Source: an uncultured Eubacterium sp. (GTDB taxonomy: Bacteria > Bacillota > Clostridia > Lachnospirales > Lachnospiraceae). From it: a stretch of 52,419 nucleotides of DNA. The position numbers were made by a program, and so were the translations under genes. How positions within the stretch are numbered: the first letter of the stretch is position 1; each line of letters begins with the position of its first letter. The stretch lies in the NCBI GenBank assembly GCA_934338065.1, contig CAKRGX010000015.1, positions 1 through 52,419 of the forward strand. The letters are read 5' to 3'. This document shows positions 1-9,474 of this stretch, piece after piece. The notes below the pieces were generated by a model, which worked only from the letters and a program-made list of their open reading frames with translations, was not told the origin of the DNA and did no database searches.

Positions 1-323
1 ACCGCACACAAACTATTGTGGCAGTTTGTAAGAACATAAGGAACCGGGAATTTTTCCAACCCGGATGCTCTTGCCGTCTGCAAAATCCCTACAAAAGTAA
101 TGTCGTGGGAAGTTAATTTATCAAACTTGATCTTCAAATTATCCATATTGCCGGATGTATTATGGGAAGACAAAATGTCATATGCCATAGTACCTTTTAC
201 AGCTTCTTCTTTTGTTATTTTTACGCCTATTTTCTGCTCAATCTCAGACAAAGCTTGAACTGAATCTGCAATAAGAGTCTTACCATTTACTAAATAAGCG
301 CCACCTTCATATAGTTTAATCAT
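1..323 (-). CDS. Aconitase-family hydratase, N-terminal part (runs off the left edge)
   Basis: About 107 codons are visible; the rest lies left of the window. The N-terminus starts [14 protein letters not shown] and includes '[19 protein letters not shown]' and '[12 protein letters not shown]'. I recognise these from the aconitase/isopropylmalate dehydratase-like hydratases (YbhJ-type) common in Clostridia, which are expected to bind a 4Fe-4S cluster. The exact substrate is unknown. The ATG at 321-323 has a GGAGG-type ribosome binding site (329-333) and a well-formed promoter upstream, so the start is reliable. It is transcribed divergently from pyrB. The family call is made from memory of similar proteins and is not backed by catalytic residues, which lie outside the window. 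Confidence 0.7.
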   Translation of the reverse strand, partial: MIKLYEGGAYLVNGKTLIADSVQALSEIEQKIGVKITKEEAVKGTMAYDILSSHNTSGNMDNLKIKFDKLTSHDITFVGILQTARASGLEKFPVPYVLTNCHNSLCA

Positions 324-374
324 ACAGGCCTCCTTCATATTAGCACTTTTTCTAAAATACTTTTGCTGAATAAT

Positions 375-403
375 AGTATACTTGCTTTTGATGTTTAATG
401 CAA
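375..403 (-). promoter_or_regulatory. Promoter of the hydratase gene
   Basis: On the minus strand a -35 box TTGCAT (398-403) and a -10 box TATACT (375-380) are separated by 17 bases. This is a near-consensus housekeeping-sigma promoter about 50 bases upstream of the start codon. The same TTGCAT/17/TATAAT layout recurs before fhs and pnp. Confidence 0.75.
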
Positions 404-455
404 ATTATTTTATGTTTGATTTGTAAGAAAATGAAATCAAAATAGTATTTTAATG

Positions 456-484
456 TTGTAAAAAAGAAAAATTTGATGTAGAAT
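456..484 (+). promoter_or_regulatory. Promoter of pyrBI
   Basis: TTGTAA (456-461), a 17-base spacer and TAGAAT (479-484) lie about 32 bases before the pyrB ATG. The predicted leader is only about 25 bases. There is no room for a PyrR-type attenuator or a uridine-sensing leader peptide, so pyrimidine control by transcription attenuation is unlikely here. Confidence 0.7.
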
Positions 485-516
485 AGAAAAAAATTAAGTG
501 AAAACGGAGGTCAATC

Positions 517-1440
517 ATGAGACATTTAATGAATGCTCTGGATTTATCGGTAGACGAGATCAATCATCTCATTTCTCTTGCCGAAACAATTATTGAAGAT
601 CCAACCCGATATTCAGAAGTTTGTAAAGGAAAAAAACTTGCTACTTGTTTTTATGAACCAAGCACTCGTACACGACTCAGTTTTGAATCAGCAATGATGA
701 ATCTGGGGGGACAAGTTCTTGGTTTTTCTTCTGCCGACTCAAGTTCAGCCGCCAAGGGTGAAAGTGTTTCTGATACGATACGTGTAATCTCCAGTTATGC
801 TGATATCTGCGCTATGCGCCATCCAAAAGAAGGCGCTCCTCTCGTCGCTTCCATGCATTCCGGTATTCCGGTCATTAATGCAGGCGACGGTGGTCATAAC
901 CATCCTACACAGACTTTGACGGATCTCTTAACGATCAAAAATCTGAAGGGCCATTTAGATAACCTGACAATAGGTTTATGTGGAGATCTAAAATTTGGCC
1001 GGACCGTACACTCTCTCATTGAAGCAATGGTCCGCTATCCGGGTGTCCGCTTTGTTCTGATCTCACCAGATGAATTAAAGATACCGGATTATCTGCGTCG
1101 TGAAACATTAGACGCAAAACAAATTGAATATAAAGAAGTAAATGTCTTAGAGGATGTACTTCCGGAACTGGATATTCTTTATATGACGCGTGTACAAAGA
1201 GAACGTTTCTTTAACGAAGAAGATTATATCCGTTTAAAGGATAGTTTTATATTAGATAGCAAAAAAATGAAACTGGCACCTAAAGATATGCTGGTTCTTC
1301 ATCCGCTTCCCCGCGTAAATGAGATCTCAACCGATGTGGATGATGACCCACGCGCTGTCTATTTTAAGCAGGCACAATACGGTGTTTACATCCGTATGGC
1401 TTTAATCATGACTTTATTGGAGGTGGTTCCTACATGTTAA
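517..1440 (+). CDS. pyrB: Aspartate carbamoyltransferase catalytic subunit
   Basis: Condenses carbamoyl phosphate with L-aspartate to carbamoyl aspartate, the committed step of cytosolic pyrimidine synthesis. The protein has 307 residues, the usual length. The carbamoyl-phosphate loop STRTR is at residues 49-53, the mobile loop AAKGES is near residue 80, and 'HPLPRVNEI' near residue 270 is typical of the aspartate-binding domain. A GGAGG site lies six bases before the ATG. The last seven bases overlap pyrI, so the two subunits should be translationally coupled and form the allosteric PyrB/PyrI dodecamer. The carbamoyl-phosphate synthase genes are not here but about 15 kb away, beside the nitrogen-assimilation genes. 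Confidence 0.97.
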   Translation: MRHLMNALDLSVDEINHLISLAETIIEDPTRYSEVCKGKKLATCFYEPSTRTRLSFESAMMNLGGQVLGFSSADSSSAAKGESVSDTIRVISSYADICAMRHPKEGAPLVASMHSGIPVINAGDGGHNHPTQTLTDLLTIKNLKGHLDNLTIGLCGDLKFGRTVHSLIEAMVRYPGVRFVLISPDELKIPDYLRRETLDAKQIEYKEVNVLEDVLPELDILYMTRVQRERFFNEEDYIRLKDSFILDSKKMKLAPKDMLVLHPLPRVNEISTDVDDDPRAVYFKQAQYGVYIRMALIMTLLEVVPTC

Positions 1441-1862
1441 ATATAGGAGGATTAAACGAGGGTGTTGTTATCGACCATATTAAGGCCGGTGGTGCAATGG
1501 AAATCTATAATTATCTTGGCTTGGAAAATCTGGATTGTTCCGTTGCTATTATTAAAAATGCCAAAAGTAACAAAATGGGAAAAAAAGATATTATTAAAAT
1601 AGAAGGGCCGATCACGGTTAACCTTGATATTTTAGGAGTTTTAGATGGGAATATTACGATCAATGTGATCAAAGATAATCAGATTGTCGAAAAGCGTGAA
1701 CTTGCTCTTCCTGATATGGTAACTAACGTGATCAAATGCAAAAACCCACGATGCATAACATCCATCGAACAGGAATTACCACATCGCTTTAAACTGACAG
1801 ACAAGAAAAATCGTATCTATCGCTGTCTTTACTGTGAACAGAAATTTTCCAGAAGGCATTAA
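1434..1862 (+). CDS. pyrI: Aspartate carbamoyltransferase regulatory subunit
   Basis: Zinc-binding regulatory chain that binds nucleotide effectors (CTP, UTP, ATP) and assembles with PyrB trimers. It has 142 residues. The N-terminal allosteric domain contains '[19 protein letters not shown]'. The C-terminal zinc domain has four cysteines, C102, C107, C131 and C134, in the expected Cx4C...Cx2C pattern. The ATG lies inside the end of pyrB, with the GGAGG of 'TTGGAGGTGG' as ribosome binding site. A hairpin terminator follows. PyrI is patchily distributed in bacteria; a PyrB-PyrI pair without the other pyr genes is common in Clostridia. Confidence 0.95.
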   Translation: MLNIGGLNEGVVIDHIKAGGAMEIYNYLGLENLDCSVAIIKNAKSNKMGKKDIIKIEGPITVNLDILGVLDGNITINVIKDNQIVEKRELALPDMVTNVIKCKNPRCITSIEQELPHRFKLTDKKNRIYRCLYCEQKFSRRH

Positions 1863-1876
1863 TACAAGCACATAAC

Positions 1877-1916
1877 AAAAGGGGCATATCACTCCCAATG
1901 GTGATATGCCTCTTTT
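1877..1916. terminator. Bidirectional intrinsic terminator between pyrI and fhs
   Basis: A 16-bp stem (1877-1892 with 1901-1916, one G-U pair, 8-base loop) has A-rich sequence on its left and T-rich sequence on its right. It can terminate both pyrBI (+) and the convergent fhs (-). Confidence 0.85.
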
Positions 1917-1934
1917 CATTTTAAGGATACCTCA

Positions 1935-3605
1935 CTAGAACAAGCCTGTGATTTTTCCATTTTTGTCTACATCGACATTTTCTGCCGCCGGCGCTTTTGG
2001 TAAACCTGGCATTGTCATAATTGTTCCTGTTATCGCTACAACAAAACCTGCTCCTGCCGAAACATATACTTCACGAATATGAATAGGGAAATTCTGTGGT
2101 CTGCCCAGCACAGTTTTATCATCGGATAATGAATATTGATTTTTTGCCATACAGACGGGAAGATTTCCATATCCTAATTTCTCAATACGGGCAATCTGCT
2201 GTTTGGCTGAAGGCTCTAAAATAACTTCGCCTGCACCATATATTTTTGTAGCAATTGTTGTTATCTTCTCTTCAATAGACAACGAATCCTCATATAAGCA
2301 ATGGAAATTATTTTCCTTTTTCTCTATCGTTTCAATAACTTTATTTGCAAGATCAACTCCGCCTTCGCCACCTTTTTCCCATACCTGAGCTAGCGCGAAT
2401 TCACATCCTCTTGCTTCACAGAATTCTCTGACAAATGCTAATTCCGCAGGTGTATCGGTAACAAACTGATTGAGTGTAACAACACACGGAACACCAAACT
2501 GTGCTATATTTTCAATATGTTTTTCCAGATTTACAATACCTTTTTTTAATGCATCCAGATTTTCCGTATTTAAATCTTCTCTTGCTACACCACCATTATA
2601 TTTAAGTGCACGCACGGTTGCAACAAGGACAACCGCATCTGGTTTCAGATTACCGATGCGACACTTAATATCCATGAATTTTTCTGCTCCCAGATCAGCT
2701 CCAAACCCGGCTTCCGTAATCGTATAATCAGCTAACTTAAGAGCCGTCTTAGTCGCACGTAAACTATTACACCCATGAGCAATATTTGCAAATGGGCCAC
2801 CATGTACAAGAGCCGGCGTATGCTCAAGTGTCTGAACAAGATTTGGGCGGATGGCATCTTTTAGCAATGCTGCCATAGCACCTACCGCATGAATCTGTCC
2901 GGCTGTTACCGGTTCACCACTATATGTATAAGCGACAATGATCTTACTCAATCTTTCTTTCAGATCCGTTATGTTTTCTGCCAGGCATAAGATGGCCATG
3001 ATTTCGGAAGCCACCGTTATGATAAAATGATCTTCGCGTGTTACACCATCTACTTTACGTCCCAGTCCTACCGTTATATTGCGGAGTACACGGTCATTCA
3101 TGTCGACACAGCGTTTCCACACGATCTGCTTTGGATCAATATTAAGAGCATTTCCCTGCTGAATATGGTTATCAAGCATAGCCGCCAGCAGATTGTTAGC
3201 AGACGTAATCGCATGGAAATCTCCCGTAAAGTGAAGATTTAGTTCATCCATTGGGACAACCTGGGAATATCCGCCTCCTGCTGCACCACCTTTCAGTCCG
3301 AAACATGGACCAAGAGAAGGCTCCCGAAGCGCAATAACAGCCTTCTTCCCTATTTTATCCATTGCCTGACCAAGACCAACCGTAATCGTTGTCTTTCCTT
3401 CGCCTGCCGGTGTCGGATTGATTGCCGTTACAAGAATCAATTTTCCATTCGGGCGTTCTTTCACTCTATCCCAGAGTTCATCCGTTAATTTAGCCTTATA
3501 TTTACCATACAGATCTAATTCATCTGCTTCAATGTCTAGTTTTGCTGCAACATCTTGAATCGGTTTTTTCTCGGCATCTAAAGCAATTTCAATATCTGTT
3601 TTCAT
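1935..3605 (-). CDS. fhs: Formate-tetrahydrofolate ligase
   Basis: ATP-dependent formation of 10-formyltetrahydrofolate from formate and THF; cytosolic one-carbon metabolism and the methyl branch of the Wood-Ljungdahl pathway. The P-loop-like motif '[10 protein letters not shown]' and the strongly conserved '[17 protein letters not shown]' and '[16 protein letters not shown]' are visible. I chose the ATG at 3605 (MKTDIEIA) over an in-frame ATG at 3638. The inner start has GGAGGG at good spacing and gives 556 residues, the family norm, while the outer ATG lies almost at the predicted transcription start. The gene has its own promoter, which overlaps the end of the upstream ATP-grasp gene. No other Wood-Ljungdahl genes are in the window. 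Confidence 0.97.
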   Translation of the reverse strand: MKTDIEIALDAEKKPIQDVAAKLDIEADELDLYGKYKAKLTDELWDRVKERPNGKLILVTAINPTPAGEGKTTITVGLGQAMDKIGKKAVIALREPSLGPCFGLKGGAAGGGYSQVVPMDELNLHFTGDFHAITSANNLLAAMLDNHIQQGNALNIDPKQIVWKRCVDMNDRVLRNITVGLGRKVDGVTREDHFIITVASEIMAILCLAENITDLKERLSKIIVAYTYSGEPVTAGQIHAVGAMAALLKDAIRPNLVQTLEHTPALVHGGPFANIAHGCNSLRATKTALKLADYTITEAGFGADLGAEKFMDIKCRIGNLKPDAVVLVATVRALKYNGGVAREDLNTENLDALKKGIVNLEKHIENIAQFGVPCVVTLNQFVTDTPAELAFVREFCEARGCEFALAQVWEKGGEGGVDLANKVIETIEKKENNFHCLYEDSLSIEEKITTIATKIYGAGEVILEPSAKQQIARIEKLGYGNLPVCMAKNQYSLSDDKTVLGRPQNFPIHIREVYVSAGAGFVVAITGTIMTMPGLPKAPAAENVDVDKNGKITGLF

Positions 3606-3646
3606 CTTACCCTCCATATATTGTGTAAATTTACTCATCTTTATCT

Positions 3647-3675
3647 ATTATACACACTATCTATTTACAATGCAA
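3647..3675 (-). promoter_or_regulatory. fhs promoter, overlapping the 3' end of the upstream gene
   Basis: TTGCAT (3670-3675), a 17-base spacer and TATAAT (3647-3652), reading on the minus strand. The -35 box is formed by the Leu-His codons just before the stop of the ATP-grasp gene ending at 3661. Predicted transcription starts near 3640, which fits the downstream fhs start at 3605. Confidence 0.8.
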
Positions 3676-4518
3676 CTCCAAAACAAAGCGGAAATATTCT
3701 TCCAAAAGATTTATATTGGGATAACATTGATAAAACATTCTTGCCCCAACAACGTCTTCAATCTCATTAAAAATCAGGTTTTCATCGTTATCAACAAGGA
3801 AATCAATGCCAGCCATTCCAAATGAAAAAGCAGACAGGATCTCCTGAATCATTTTTTTGTCTTTTTCTTTCAATGTATAAGGTTGTACCTCTCCTCCTAA
3901 TGAAAAATTAGACTTAAAACCATTTTTTGCCGTTCTAATAACAGCCCCCATGATCTTTGTGCCAATTACATAAACACGAATATCCTGACCTTTTCCACGA
4001 ATCCGCGGCTGAATAATAAAGTCAGATTTTTCCATTGCCTGCTCAATATCCGAAAATGATTCTGATGTCAAAAAAACCTGTTTTCCACCATGACCATCCA
4101 CAGCTTTAATCACATGGTCCGGATATTGTTCTAATAATTTCTGAGATAATTGATTTCTTTTATAACAGCAAGTTGAAATAACCGGTACATGAGTACATTT
4201 TTTTACATATTGTATCGTTTTTCCTTTGTCATTGCAGATTTCCGATACAAAAGACGAATTATAGACAACGATTCCTTTGTCTTCTAATTGTTTATTCATC
4301 TTTGGCTGAATTGTTCGAACGAAACAAAAGTCCGGCAGTTTGTCAGATTGTTTTAAAAGACCAGATACATCATGATCCATCACTAGATGAAGAGAGAGAT
4401 GAAAGCGTTCGGCAAGCTCCCGGTGCATCTCAATATAATCGGCATTTCTTTTCGCCCCGTCCTCATCATAGATAAGCCAGCTCCGCAGACCAGCATAATT
4501 CTTTACTCGGTTATCCAT
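3661..4518 (-). CDS. RimK-like ATP-grasp ligase (second of a tandem pair)
   Basis: A 285-residue protein of the ATP-grasp superfamily, closest in style to RimK-type amino-acid ligases that join an amine to a carboxylate through an acyl phosphate. Visible elements: 'YNSS' followed by 'ICNDK' near residues 90-100, 'KAVDGHGGKQVF' (ATP lid), 'GKGQDIRVYVIG', 'KSNFSLGG', and the metal-binding end 'AGIDFLVDNDENLIFNEIED'. The last motif departs from the usual EVN and may mark a changed metal site. The ATG follows directly on the stop of the upstream gene (TAAATG), so the two are almost certainly co-translated. Substrate unknown. It may be a diverged partner of its neighbour, which has exactly the same length. 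Confidence 0.75.
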   Translation of the reverse strand: MDNRVKNYAGLRSWLIYDEDGAKRNADYIEMHRELAERFHLSLHLVMDHDVSGLLKQSDKLPDFCFVRTIQPKMNKQLEDKGIVVYNSSFVSEICNDKGKTIQYVKKCTHVPVISTCCYKRNQLSQKLLEQYPDHVIKAVDGHGGKQVFLTSESFSDIEQAMEKSDFIIQPRIRGKGQDIRVYVIGTKIMGAVIRTAKNGFKSNFSLGGEVQPYTLKEKDKKMIQEILSAFSFGMAGIDFLVDNDENLIFNEIEDVVGARMFYQCYPNINLLEEYFRFVLELHCK

Positions 4519-5376
4519 TTAAACCTTCTCCTGTATATATTGAAAAATTTCATCTGCCGTGTTCACTCCGGTACAATCCAGGAGATTTTTAAAGTGGGCA
4601 TTTGAGTTTACTTCACAGACAAGAGGACCTTTCTCCCCGAACAACAGATCTACACCGGCAAAATCAGCACCCACGGCACGGGCTGCCTGCAAGGCAAGCA
4701 ATCTTTCCTGTTCAGAAGGCTCATACGCATCCATTTTTCCCCCCGCAGTAATGTTCGCACGGAAATCTGTTTCCGAATGTCGAAACATCGCAGCTACAAC
4801 CTTCTCTCCCACTACCTGAAGACGAACATCCTTGCCGCAGCTGCATGCAATATATTCCTGAAATAGTAGTTTCTCTGTGTTACATTGGGCAAGGATTTCT
4901 AACAACGTCTCCCGGTCATCTGCTTTATACACCTGTTCACCAAAGGAACCAAAAGCCTCCTTTATGATCATAGGATACTTCAGCCTGTTTTCTATTTCAG
5001 GAATAAAGTCTAATGAAGTAAAGCCAACGGCTTCATATGTCATAGGAGCCATGATCGTCCGCGGCATTGGCACACCGGCTTTTCTTAATGCCATATGTGT
5101 TTCTCTCTTATCATCACAAATAGCAATTGCCCTGCTGGAATTATAAACAGGTATGCCCTCCAATTCAAGATATTCTGCAAGTAAAAGGTCTTTATCCCAA
5201 AAAATCACAAAATCAGGCTTTTCCTCTATGCCCCTATCGATATCCGCAAGATATTCCTTATTTTCTTTTACCTGTAATATTATCCTGTTATTTTTTGCTG
5301 CCTGCAGAAACAATTGCGTGAGCTCGTTAAATTTATTATTTTTTAAAAATCCATTAACCACCAGCCAGCCTGTCAT
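4519..5376 (-). CDS. RimK-like ATP-grasp ligase (first of a tandem pair)
   Basis: A 285-residue ATP-grasp protein with clear RimK-family features: 'VYNSSRAIAICDDKRET' near residue 80, 'PMIIKEAFGSFGEQVYK' (nucleotide-binding strand and loop), 'FQEYIACSCGKDVRLQVVG', 'FRANITAGG', and the Mg-binding motif 'AGVDLLFGEKGPLVCEVNS'. These enzymes link amino acids to proteins, peptides or cofactors; the acceptor here cannot be told. The start codon abuts the ftsK stop codon (TAAATG), placing it in the ftsK operon. No precursor peptide gene lies nearby, so a RiPP role has no support. Predicted cytosolic. Confidence 0.78.
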   Translation of the reverse strand: MTGWLVVNGFLKNNKFNELTQLFLQAAKNNRIILQVKENKEYLADIDRGIEEKPDFVIFWDKDLLLAEYLELEGIPVYNSSRAIAICDDKRETHMALRKAGVPMPRTIMAPMTYEAVGFTSLDFIPEIENRLKYPMIIKEAFGSFGEQVYKADDRETLLEILAQCNTEKLLFQEYIACSCGKDVRLQVVGEKVVAAMFRHSETDFRANITAGGKMDAYEPSEQERLLALQAARAVGADFAGVDLLFGEKGPLVCEVNSNAHFKNLLDCTGVNTADEIFQYIQEKV

Positions 5377-7836
5377 TTAACCATTTTCCTCCAGATAATT
5401 TTCAAATTGTTCCCTGCTCATAAGTATCTGTCTCGCCTTTGTTCCTTCTTCCGGTCCGACAACTCCTGCATCTGCTAATTGATCCATAATACGTGCAGCA
5501 CGGTTGAATCCAATCCGAAACATTCGCTGTAACAGTCCAATGGATGCCTTGTCCTTATCAATAATGAACATTCCTGCTTCCACGAAAAGTTCATCCTGAT
5601 CCGGTGCGGAACTTCCTCCGACAGCCGTACCATTCTTGGCCCCCGCAACCGGAGCTGTATCAATATGTTTGGTAACTTCTTCATTATAAGCAGGACCATT
5701 GCTGCTATTTTTCAAGAAAGAAACAACACTATCCCGTTCTTCATCGGATACGAAAGCACCCTGCACACGGATTGGCTTTGGCAGGTTCTGAGGGGCAAAT
5801 AGCATATCACCATTTCCCAATAATTTCTCTGCCCCCGCAGAATCAATGATCGTTCGGGAATCAATGGCAGACGATACTGATAAAGCAATTCTCGATGGGA
5901 TATTTGCCTTGATTAGACCGGTAATAACATTCACCGATGGCCTCTGGGTAGCAAGGACAAGATGTATTCCTGCCGCACGTGCCAATTGTGCCAGACGGCA
6001 TACGGAATCTTCTACCTCTCCGGGAGCTACCATCATCAAGTCAGCAAACTCATCCACGATAATAACAATTTGTGGCATTTTCTGATATTCCGAATCGTCT
6101 TTTTTCGTCAATTTTTCTATCTTGGCATTATATGACTTTATATCACGTACACCGGCATCTGCAAATTTCTGATAACGCCCTGTCATCTCTGCTACAGCCC
6201 ATCCGAGTGCCGCAGAAGCTTTCTTTGGATCTTTCACAACCGGTATCATCAGATGTGGAATGTCCTCATACGCTGTGAGTTCTACCATCTTAGGATCTAC
6301 CATGATCATCTTTACATCATTAGGATCTGCCTTATATATGATACTCATGATCAATGTATTGATCAATACGGATTTACCAGAACCAGTCGCACCAGCAATC
6401 AAAAGATGAGGCATCTTGGCAATGTCCGTTACGATCGTCTTTCCACTAATGTCTTTTCCTACCGCAAAAGTAACCTTTGATTTTGCTTTTTGAAATTCAT
6501 TGCTCTCCATCAACTCTCGCAAAGTAATCGTCTGTCGTTCCGGATTTGGTACTTCAATACCAACAGCCGCCTTGCCCGGTATAGGTGCCTCAATCCGGAT
6601 ATCCGATGCTGCCAGACTTAATTTGATATCATCACTCAATCCGGTTATCTTACTGACTTTAACCCCCTGTTCCGGAATCAGCTCATAACGAGTAACACTT
6701 GGTCCCAGACTAATGTCTCCCATTTTTACACGTACACCAAAACTCTCTAAGGTTTCCTGTAATTTAAGTGCCGTTGCACGTAATTGTTTATTGTCCATCC
6801 CGGATTTCCCATTTTTAGGTGGACTGAGAAGACTGAGTGGTGGAAATTTGTACGGAATGTCTTTGATGGCTGCCTGACTTAGATCTTCCTGAATCTTTGC
6901 CATCTCTTTCTCGTCCTCTTTCGTTATCGTTACCTTTTCCGGCTTCATCACCTTTTCCTCATGTACTTGTATTTTACTATCAGAAGTTCCAAATTTCTTC
7001 TCCAGTTCTTCTTCATACATCGTCGATTGCTTGGGTGAGGAAACGGCATCGGTACTCCGGATAATATGTATATCTGACAAATCGTGTGCGTTCTCCGGTT
7101 CTTTCTCTTTTTCGTCCGGTACAGATTCTGCCTTATCGGGAATCACCTCTTCCAGCTTAGCTGTCTGCTTTTTTTGTTTTGCGTTTTTTTTCTTTGGTTT
7201 TATCGTTTCTTTTTCAAATTTGTAGGTATTCATATGGCGTCCATGATCTGTCTCATCCTCATACACCATATAATCTTCCCCTGTATCATCATGCTCATAA
7301 TAGAGCTGCCGTAAAGAGGAAAACAACAGCTTGCCACTGATCAGCATAAAGAATAAAAGGAATAACGCCAGTATAACAATAACCGAACCGGCACGCCCCA
7401 ATACCCCTGTAAGTTCAAAGGATAGGATTCCCCCTAAAAATCCACCACCACCATGATTGGACGAACAGACATTATAAATATCCCACACATCGTCTACCGG
7501 ATCATTGACCACCCATTCAAATAAAGCGCATAAGCACCAAAATAGTCCTAGACTAAAAAGAATCTTATGTCTTAATTTACTATTTCCCTCATTAGCAATA
7601 TATAACCCTGCTGAGATAATGAGATATACAGGAAAAACATATGCCAGTGCCCCCATTAATCCAAATAGCACAGAAGACAATCCCTCTCCAAATATTCCAC
7701 ACATATGAAAAAGACTCAGCAATGATAGTAGCGAAAATACGAGCAAAAACAAAAAAACAATCTCTCTTGTCAGAGGATTCTTCTTTTTTCCTGCCCGTGT
7801 ATTTCTTTTCCTTTTTTGATTTTTCTTTGTTGCCAT
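5377..7836 (-). CDS. ftsK: FtsK/SpoIIIE-family DNA translocase
   Basis: Membrane-anchored hexameric ATPase that pumps DNA through the division or sporulation septum. 819 residues from the chosen ATG at 7836, which has GGAG seven bases upstream; an earlier in-frame ATG at 7869 lies at the predicted -10 region and is rejected. Order: basic N-terminus, four or five hydrophobic segments (about residues 20-190), a charged lysine/glutamate-rich linker, then the motor with '[11 protein letters not shown]' (Walker A) and '[10 protein letters not shown]' (Walker B). The C-terminal winged-helix gamma domain ('[20 protein letters not shown]') would read chromosomal polarity sequences. A tepA-like gene upstream matches the tepA-spoIIIE neighbourhood of Bacillus. 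The two ATP-grasp genes follow without a gap. Confidence 0.95.
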   Translation of the reverse strand: MATKKNQKRKRNTRAGKKKNPLTREIVFLFLLVFSLLSLLSLFHMCGIFGEGLSSVLFGLMGALAYVFPVYLIISAGLYIANEGNSKLRHKILFSLGLFWCLCALFEWVVNDPVDDVWDIYNVCSSNHGGGGFLGGILSFELTGVLGRAGSVIVILALFLLFFMLISGKLLFSSLRQLYYEHDDTGEDYMVYEDETDHGRHMNTYKFEKETIKPKKKNAKQKKQTAKLEEVIPDKAESVPDEKEKEPENAHDLSDIHIIRSTDAVSSPKQSTMYEEELEKKFGTSDSKIQVHEEKVMKPEKVTITKEDEKEMAKIQEDLSQAAIKDIPYKFPPLSLLSPPKNGKSGMDNKQLRATALKLQETLESFGVRVKMGDISLGPSVTRYELIPEQGVKVSKITGLSDDIKLSLAASDIRIEAPIPGKAAVGIEVPNPERQTITLRELMESNEFQKAKSKVTFAVGKDISGKTIVTDIAKMPHLLIAGATGSGKSVLINTLIMSIIYKADPNDVKMIMVDPKMVELTAYEDIPHLMIPVVKDPKKASAALGWAVAEMTGRYQKFADAGVRDIKSYNAKIEKLTKKDDSEYQKMPQIVIIVDEFADLMMVAPGEVEDSVCRLAQLARAAGIHLVLATQRPSVNVITGLIKANIPSRIALSVSSAIDSRTIIDSAGAEKLLGNGDMLFAPQNLPKPIRVQGAFVSDEERDSVVSFLKNSSNGPAYNEEVTKHIDTAPVAGAKNGTAVGGSSAPDQDELFVEAGMFIIDKDKASIGLLQRMFRIGFNRAARIMDQLADAGVVGPEEGTKARQILMSREQFENYLEENG

Positions 7837-7874
7837 AATGATCTCCATTCCATTTTGCTTATTATGCACGAAAT

Positions 7875-7903
7875 ATTATACTACGAAACGAAAATCAAAG
7901 CAA
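7875..7903 (-). promoter_or_regulatory. Promoter of the ftsK operon
   Basis: TTGCTT (7898-7903), a 17-base spacer and TATAAT (7875-7880) on the minus strand. It lies right after the stop of the tepA-like gene and about 40 bases before the chosen ftsK start. Confidence 0.75.
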
Positions 7904-7912
7904 GCAAACTTA

Positions 7913-8554
7913 CTAATCATCCATCATCTTCCTGAGTTTTGATACAGCATCGCCGATCCCCCCCGTTTCATGAATCAGACCAATACGAACAGCATCTGCT
8001 CCCACCAGTACTGTCCCAAGATCACGGGGCAGCATGTTCGTGTTCATCATCATTTCTTCTAAGTTTTTCTTTGGCACGTTACTATGCGAAGCCACAAAAT
8101 TCAAAATACGATCCTGCATCTGCTGAAACTGATAAAAAGTCTGCTTAATTCCTAGCACCATGCCATTCATCCGCACCGGATGAATGATCATCGTAGCAGA
8201 TGGAGCGATAAACGTATGATCAGATGCTACCGCAAGTGGCACAGCAATCGAATGACTATCACCAATAATAAGAGAAACCGTTGGTTTGCTTAATCCGGCA
8301 ATCATTTCAGCCAGCGCCAGTCCACAAGACACATCGCCTCCTACCGTATTCATAATAAAAAGGATTCCCTTTACCTCTTCATTTTGCTCACTCGCTGCCA
8401 AAAGTGGAAGCAAATGTTCATATTTTGTTGTTTTTGCATTTTGAGACAGACAATCATGCCCTTCTATCTCTCCTATAACAGATACAATCTGCATTCCCTT
8501 TTCACGGACCACACCGTATTCCTTGATTTCTTCTTTGTCCACATTAACCCTCAT
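7913..8554 (-). CDS. tepA: ClpP-like serine peptidase of the TepA/YmfB type
   Basis: 213 residues with the crotonase/ClpP fold. The conserved 'FIMNTVGGDVSCGLALAEMI' contains the oxyanion-loop glycines. 'LIIGDSHSIAVPLAVASD' carries the probable nucleophile Ser102, and 'ATMIIHPVRMNG' carries the probable general-base His125. Bacillus TepA (YmfB), encoded just upstream of spoIIIE, is described as a ClpP-like enzyme linked to translocation and to spore-protein turnover. The same neighbourhood here supports the call. The start has only a weak AGGAA site three bases upstream, so the exact N-terminus is uncertain. No signal peptide; predicted cytosolic. Confidence 0.85.
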   Translation of the reverse strand: MRVNVDKEEIKEYGVVREKGMQIVSVIGEIEGHDCLSQNAKTTKYEHLLPLLAASEQNEEVKGILFIMNTVGGDVSCGLALAEMIAGLSKPTVSLIIGDSHSIAVPLAVASDHTFIAPSATMIIHPVRMNGMVLGIKQTFYQFQQMQDRILNFVASHSNVPKKNLEEMMMNTNMLPRDLGTVLVGADAVRIGLIHETGGIGDAVSKLRKMMDD

Positions 8555-8634
8555 TTCCTAAGCATATTTGAGACTCTTTATATTTGGTCATACAGTCAGT
8601 ATGCATCAAAGAAGAACAAGATATGCAAAAATGT

Positions 8635-9408
8635 CTAATGAAAATCAATTCCTTTTCTTCTGTCCTTGCGAACCGGAAAGTGTTCGGCATATTTCCGTCG
8701 TCTTCTGAGATTAACTTCAACGTATTGATTTCGATCATTTTTTGTCTGTTTTGCGATCACCTCATTACCTTTTGGATCATATACGGCAGAACTTTTTGAA
8801 TAATGGATTCCATCCCCTTCACCTGTCCTATTTACACCCACAACATAACACTGCATTTCTATTGCCCTCGCCTGCAGCAGCGTATGCCATTGATGAATCC
8901 GGCTTTGCGGCCAGTTTGCAATCACAAAGATAATATCCCGGTCGGGCAGCTTTTGAAAGCTTTCAGGAAAACGTAGATCATAACATATAAAGCCTGCACA
9001 GTGCCATCCATCGTTTATCTCAAAACATCCTAATTTATCTCCGCCTGTATATGCATTAGCTTCTCCTCCATAGGTAAATGGATGCAGTTTGATATAATCC
9101 ATCAGTACCTTTCCTTCTTCCGATACTACAGCAAAATGATTTCTCCCCTTTTCATCCGGCTTTGACGCATACCCAAATCCGATTGCAATGTGATAATGAA
9201 TGGCTTGTTCAGCAAAAAAATGTATAGTACTGTTATTGTTATCTGCAACCTTTTCGACATTCATGGAAAACCCGGTTAATGTCATCTCAGCAAATAGGAT
9301 CATATCGGCCCCTTGCACGGCAGCTTCCTGTATCATAGCCTTGCATTGCTTTTTATTAGCATCCCGGTCTTCCCAGACAATATCCATATCCGTCAATGCT
9401 ATCTTCAT
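8635..9408 (-). CDS. Carbon-nitrogen hydrolase (nitrilase superfamily, omega-amidase-like)
   Basis: 257 residues from the ATG at 9408 (MKIALTDMDIVWEDRDANK), preceded by GGAG at a spacing of 11; the longer reading to 9456 runs through the pnp terminator and is rejected. The catalytic triad of the superfamily is visible: Glu in 'LFAEMTLTGF', Lys in 'DYIKLHPF' and Cys in 'GFICYDLRFPE'. The closest well-known relatives by motif are YafV/NIT2-type omega-amidases, which hydrolyse alpha-keto acid amides such as 2-oxoglutaramate, but the substrate cannot be proven from sequence. Predicted cytosolic. It lies directly downstream of the pnp terminator, so it may depend on readthrough or on its own weak promoter. 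Confidence 0.85.
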   Translation of the reverse strand: MKIALTDMDIVWEDRDANKKQCKAMIQEAAVQGADMILFAEMTLTGFSMNVEKVADNNNSTIHFFAEQAIHYHIAIGFGYASKPDEKGRNHFAVVSEEGKVLMDYIKLHPFTYGGEANAYTGGDKLGCFEINDGWHCAGFICYDLRFPESFQKLPDRDIIFVIANWPQSRIHQWHTLLQARAIEMQCYVVGVNRTGEGDGIHYSKSSAVYDPKGNEVIAKQTKNDRNQYVEVNLRRRRKYAEHFPVRKDRRKGIDFH

Positions 9409-9428
9409 TTTGTCCTTATCTCCTTTAC

Positions 9429-9461
9429 AAAAAAACACCCTGTAACATTTCGTCACAGGGC
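9429..9461 (-). terminator. Intrinsic terminator of pnp
   Basis: A 10-bp stem (9452-9461 with 9437-9446, two wobble pairs) with a GAAAT loop is followed on the minus strand by a run of seven T (A run at 9429-9435). It lies about 14 bases after the pnp stop codon. Confidence 0.88.
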
Positions 9462-9474
9462 ATTTAAACTATTC

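Noticed and set aside
391..516. PyrR attenuator or leader-peptide control before pyrB
   Set aside because: The predicted leader is about 25 bases, with no hairpin or T run; too short for either mechanism.
3661..5376. Graspetide (microviridin-like) biosynthesis by the ATP-grasp pair
   Set aside because: No small precursor peptide, transporter or protease gene is adjacent; the pair abuts ftsK directly, and the motifs are RimK-like.
8544..8738. 64-codon minus-strand frame overlapping the tepA start
   Set aside because: It lies out of frame within the end of the nitrilase-like gene and shows no protein-family features; it is a chance frame.
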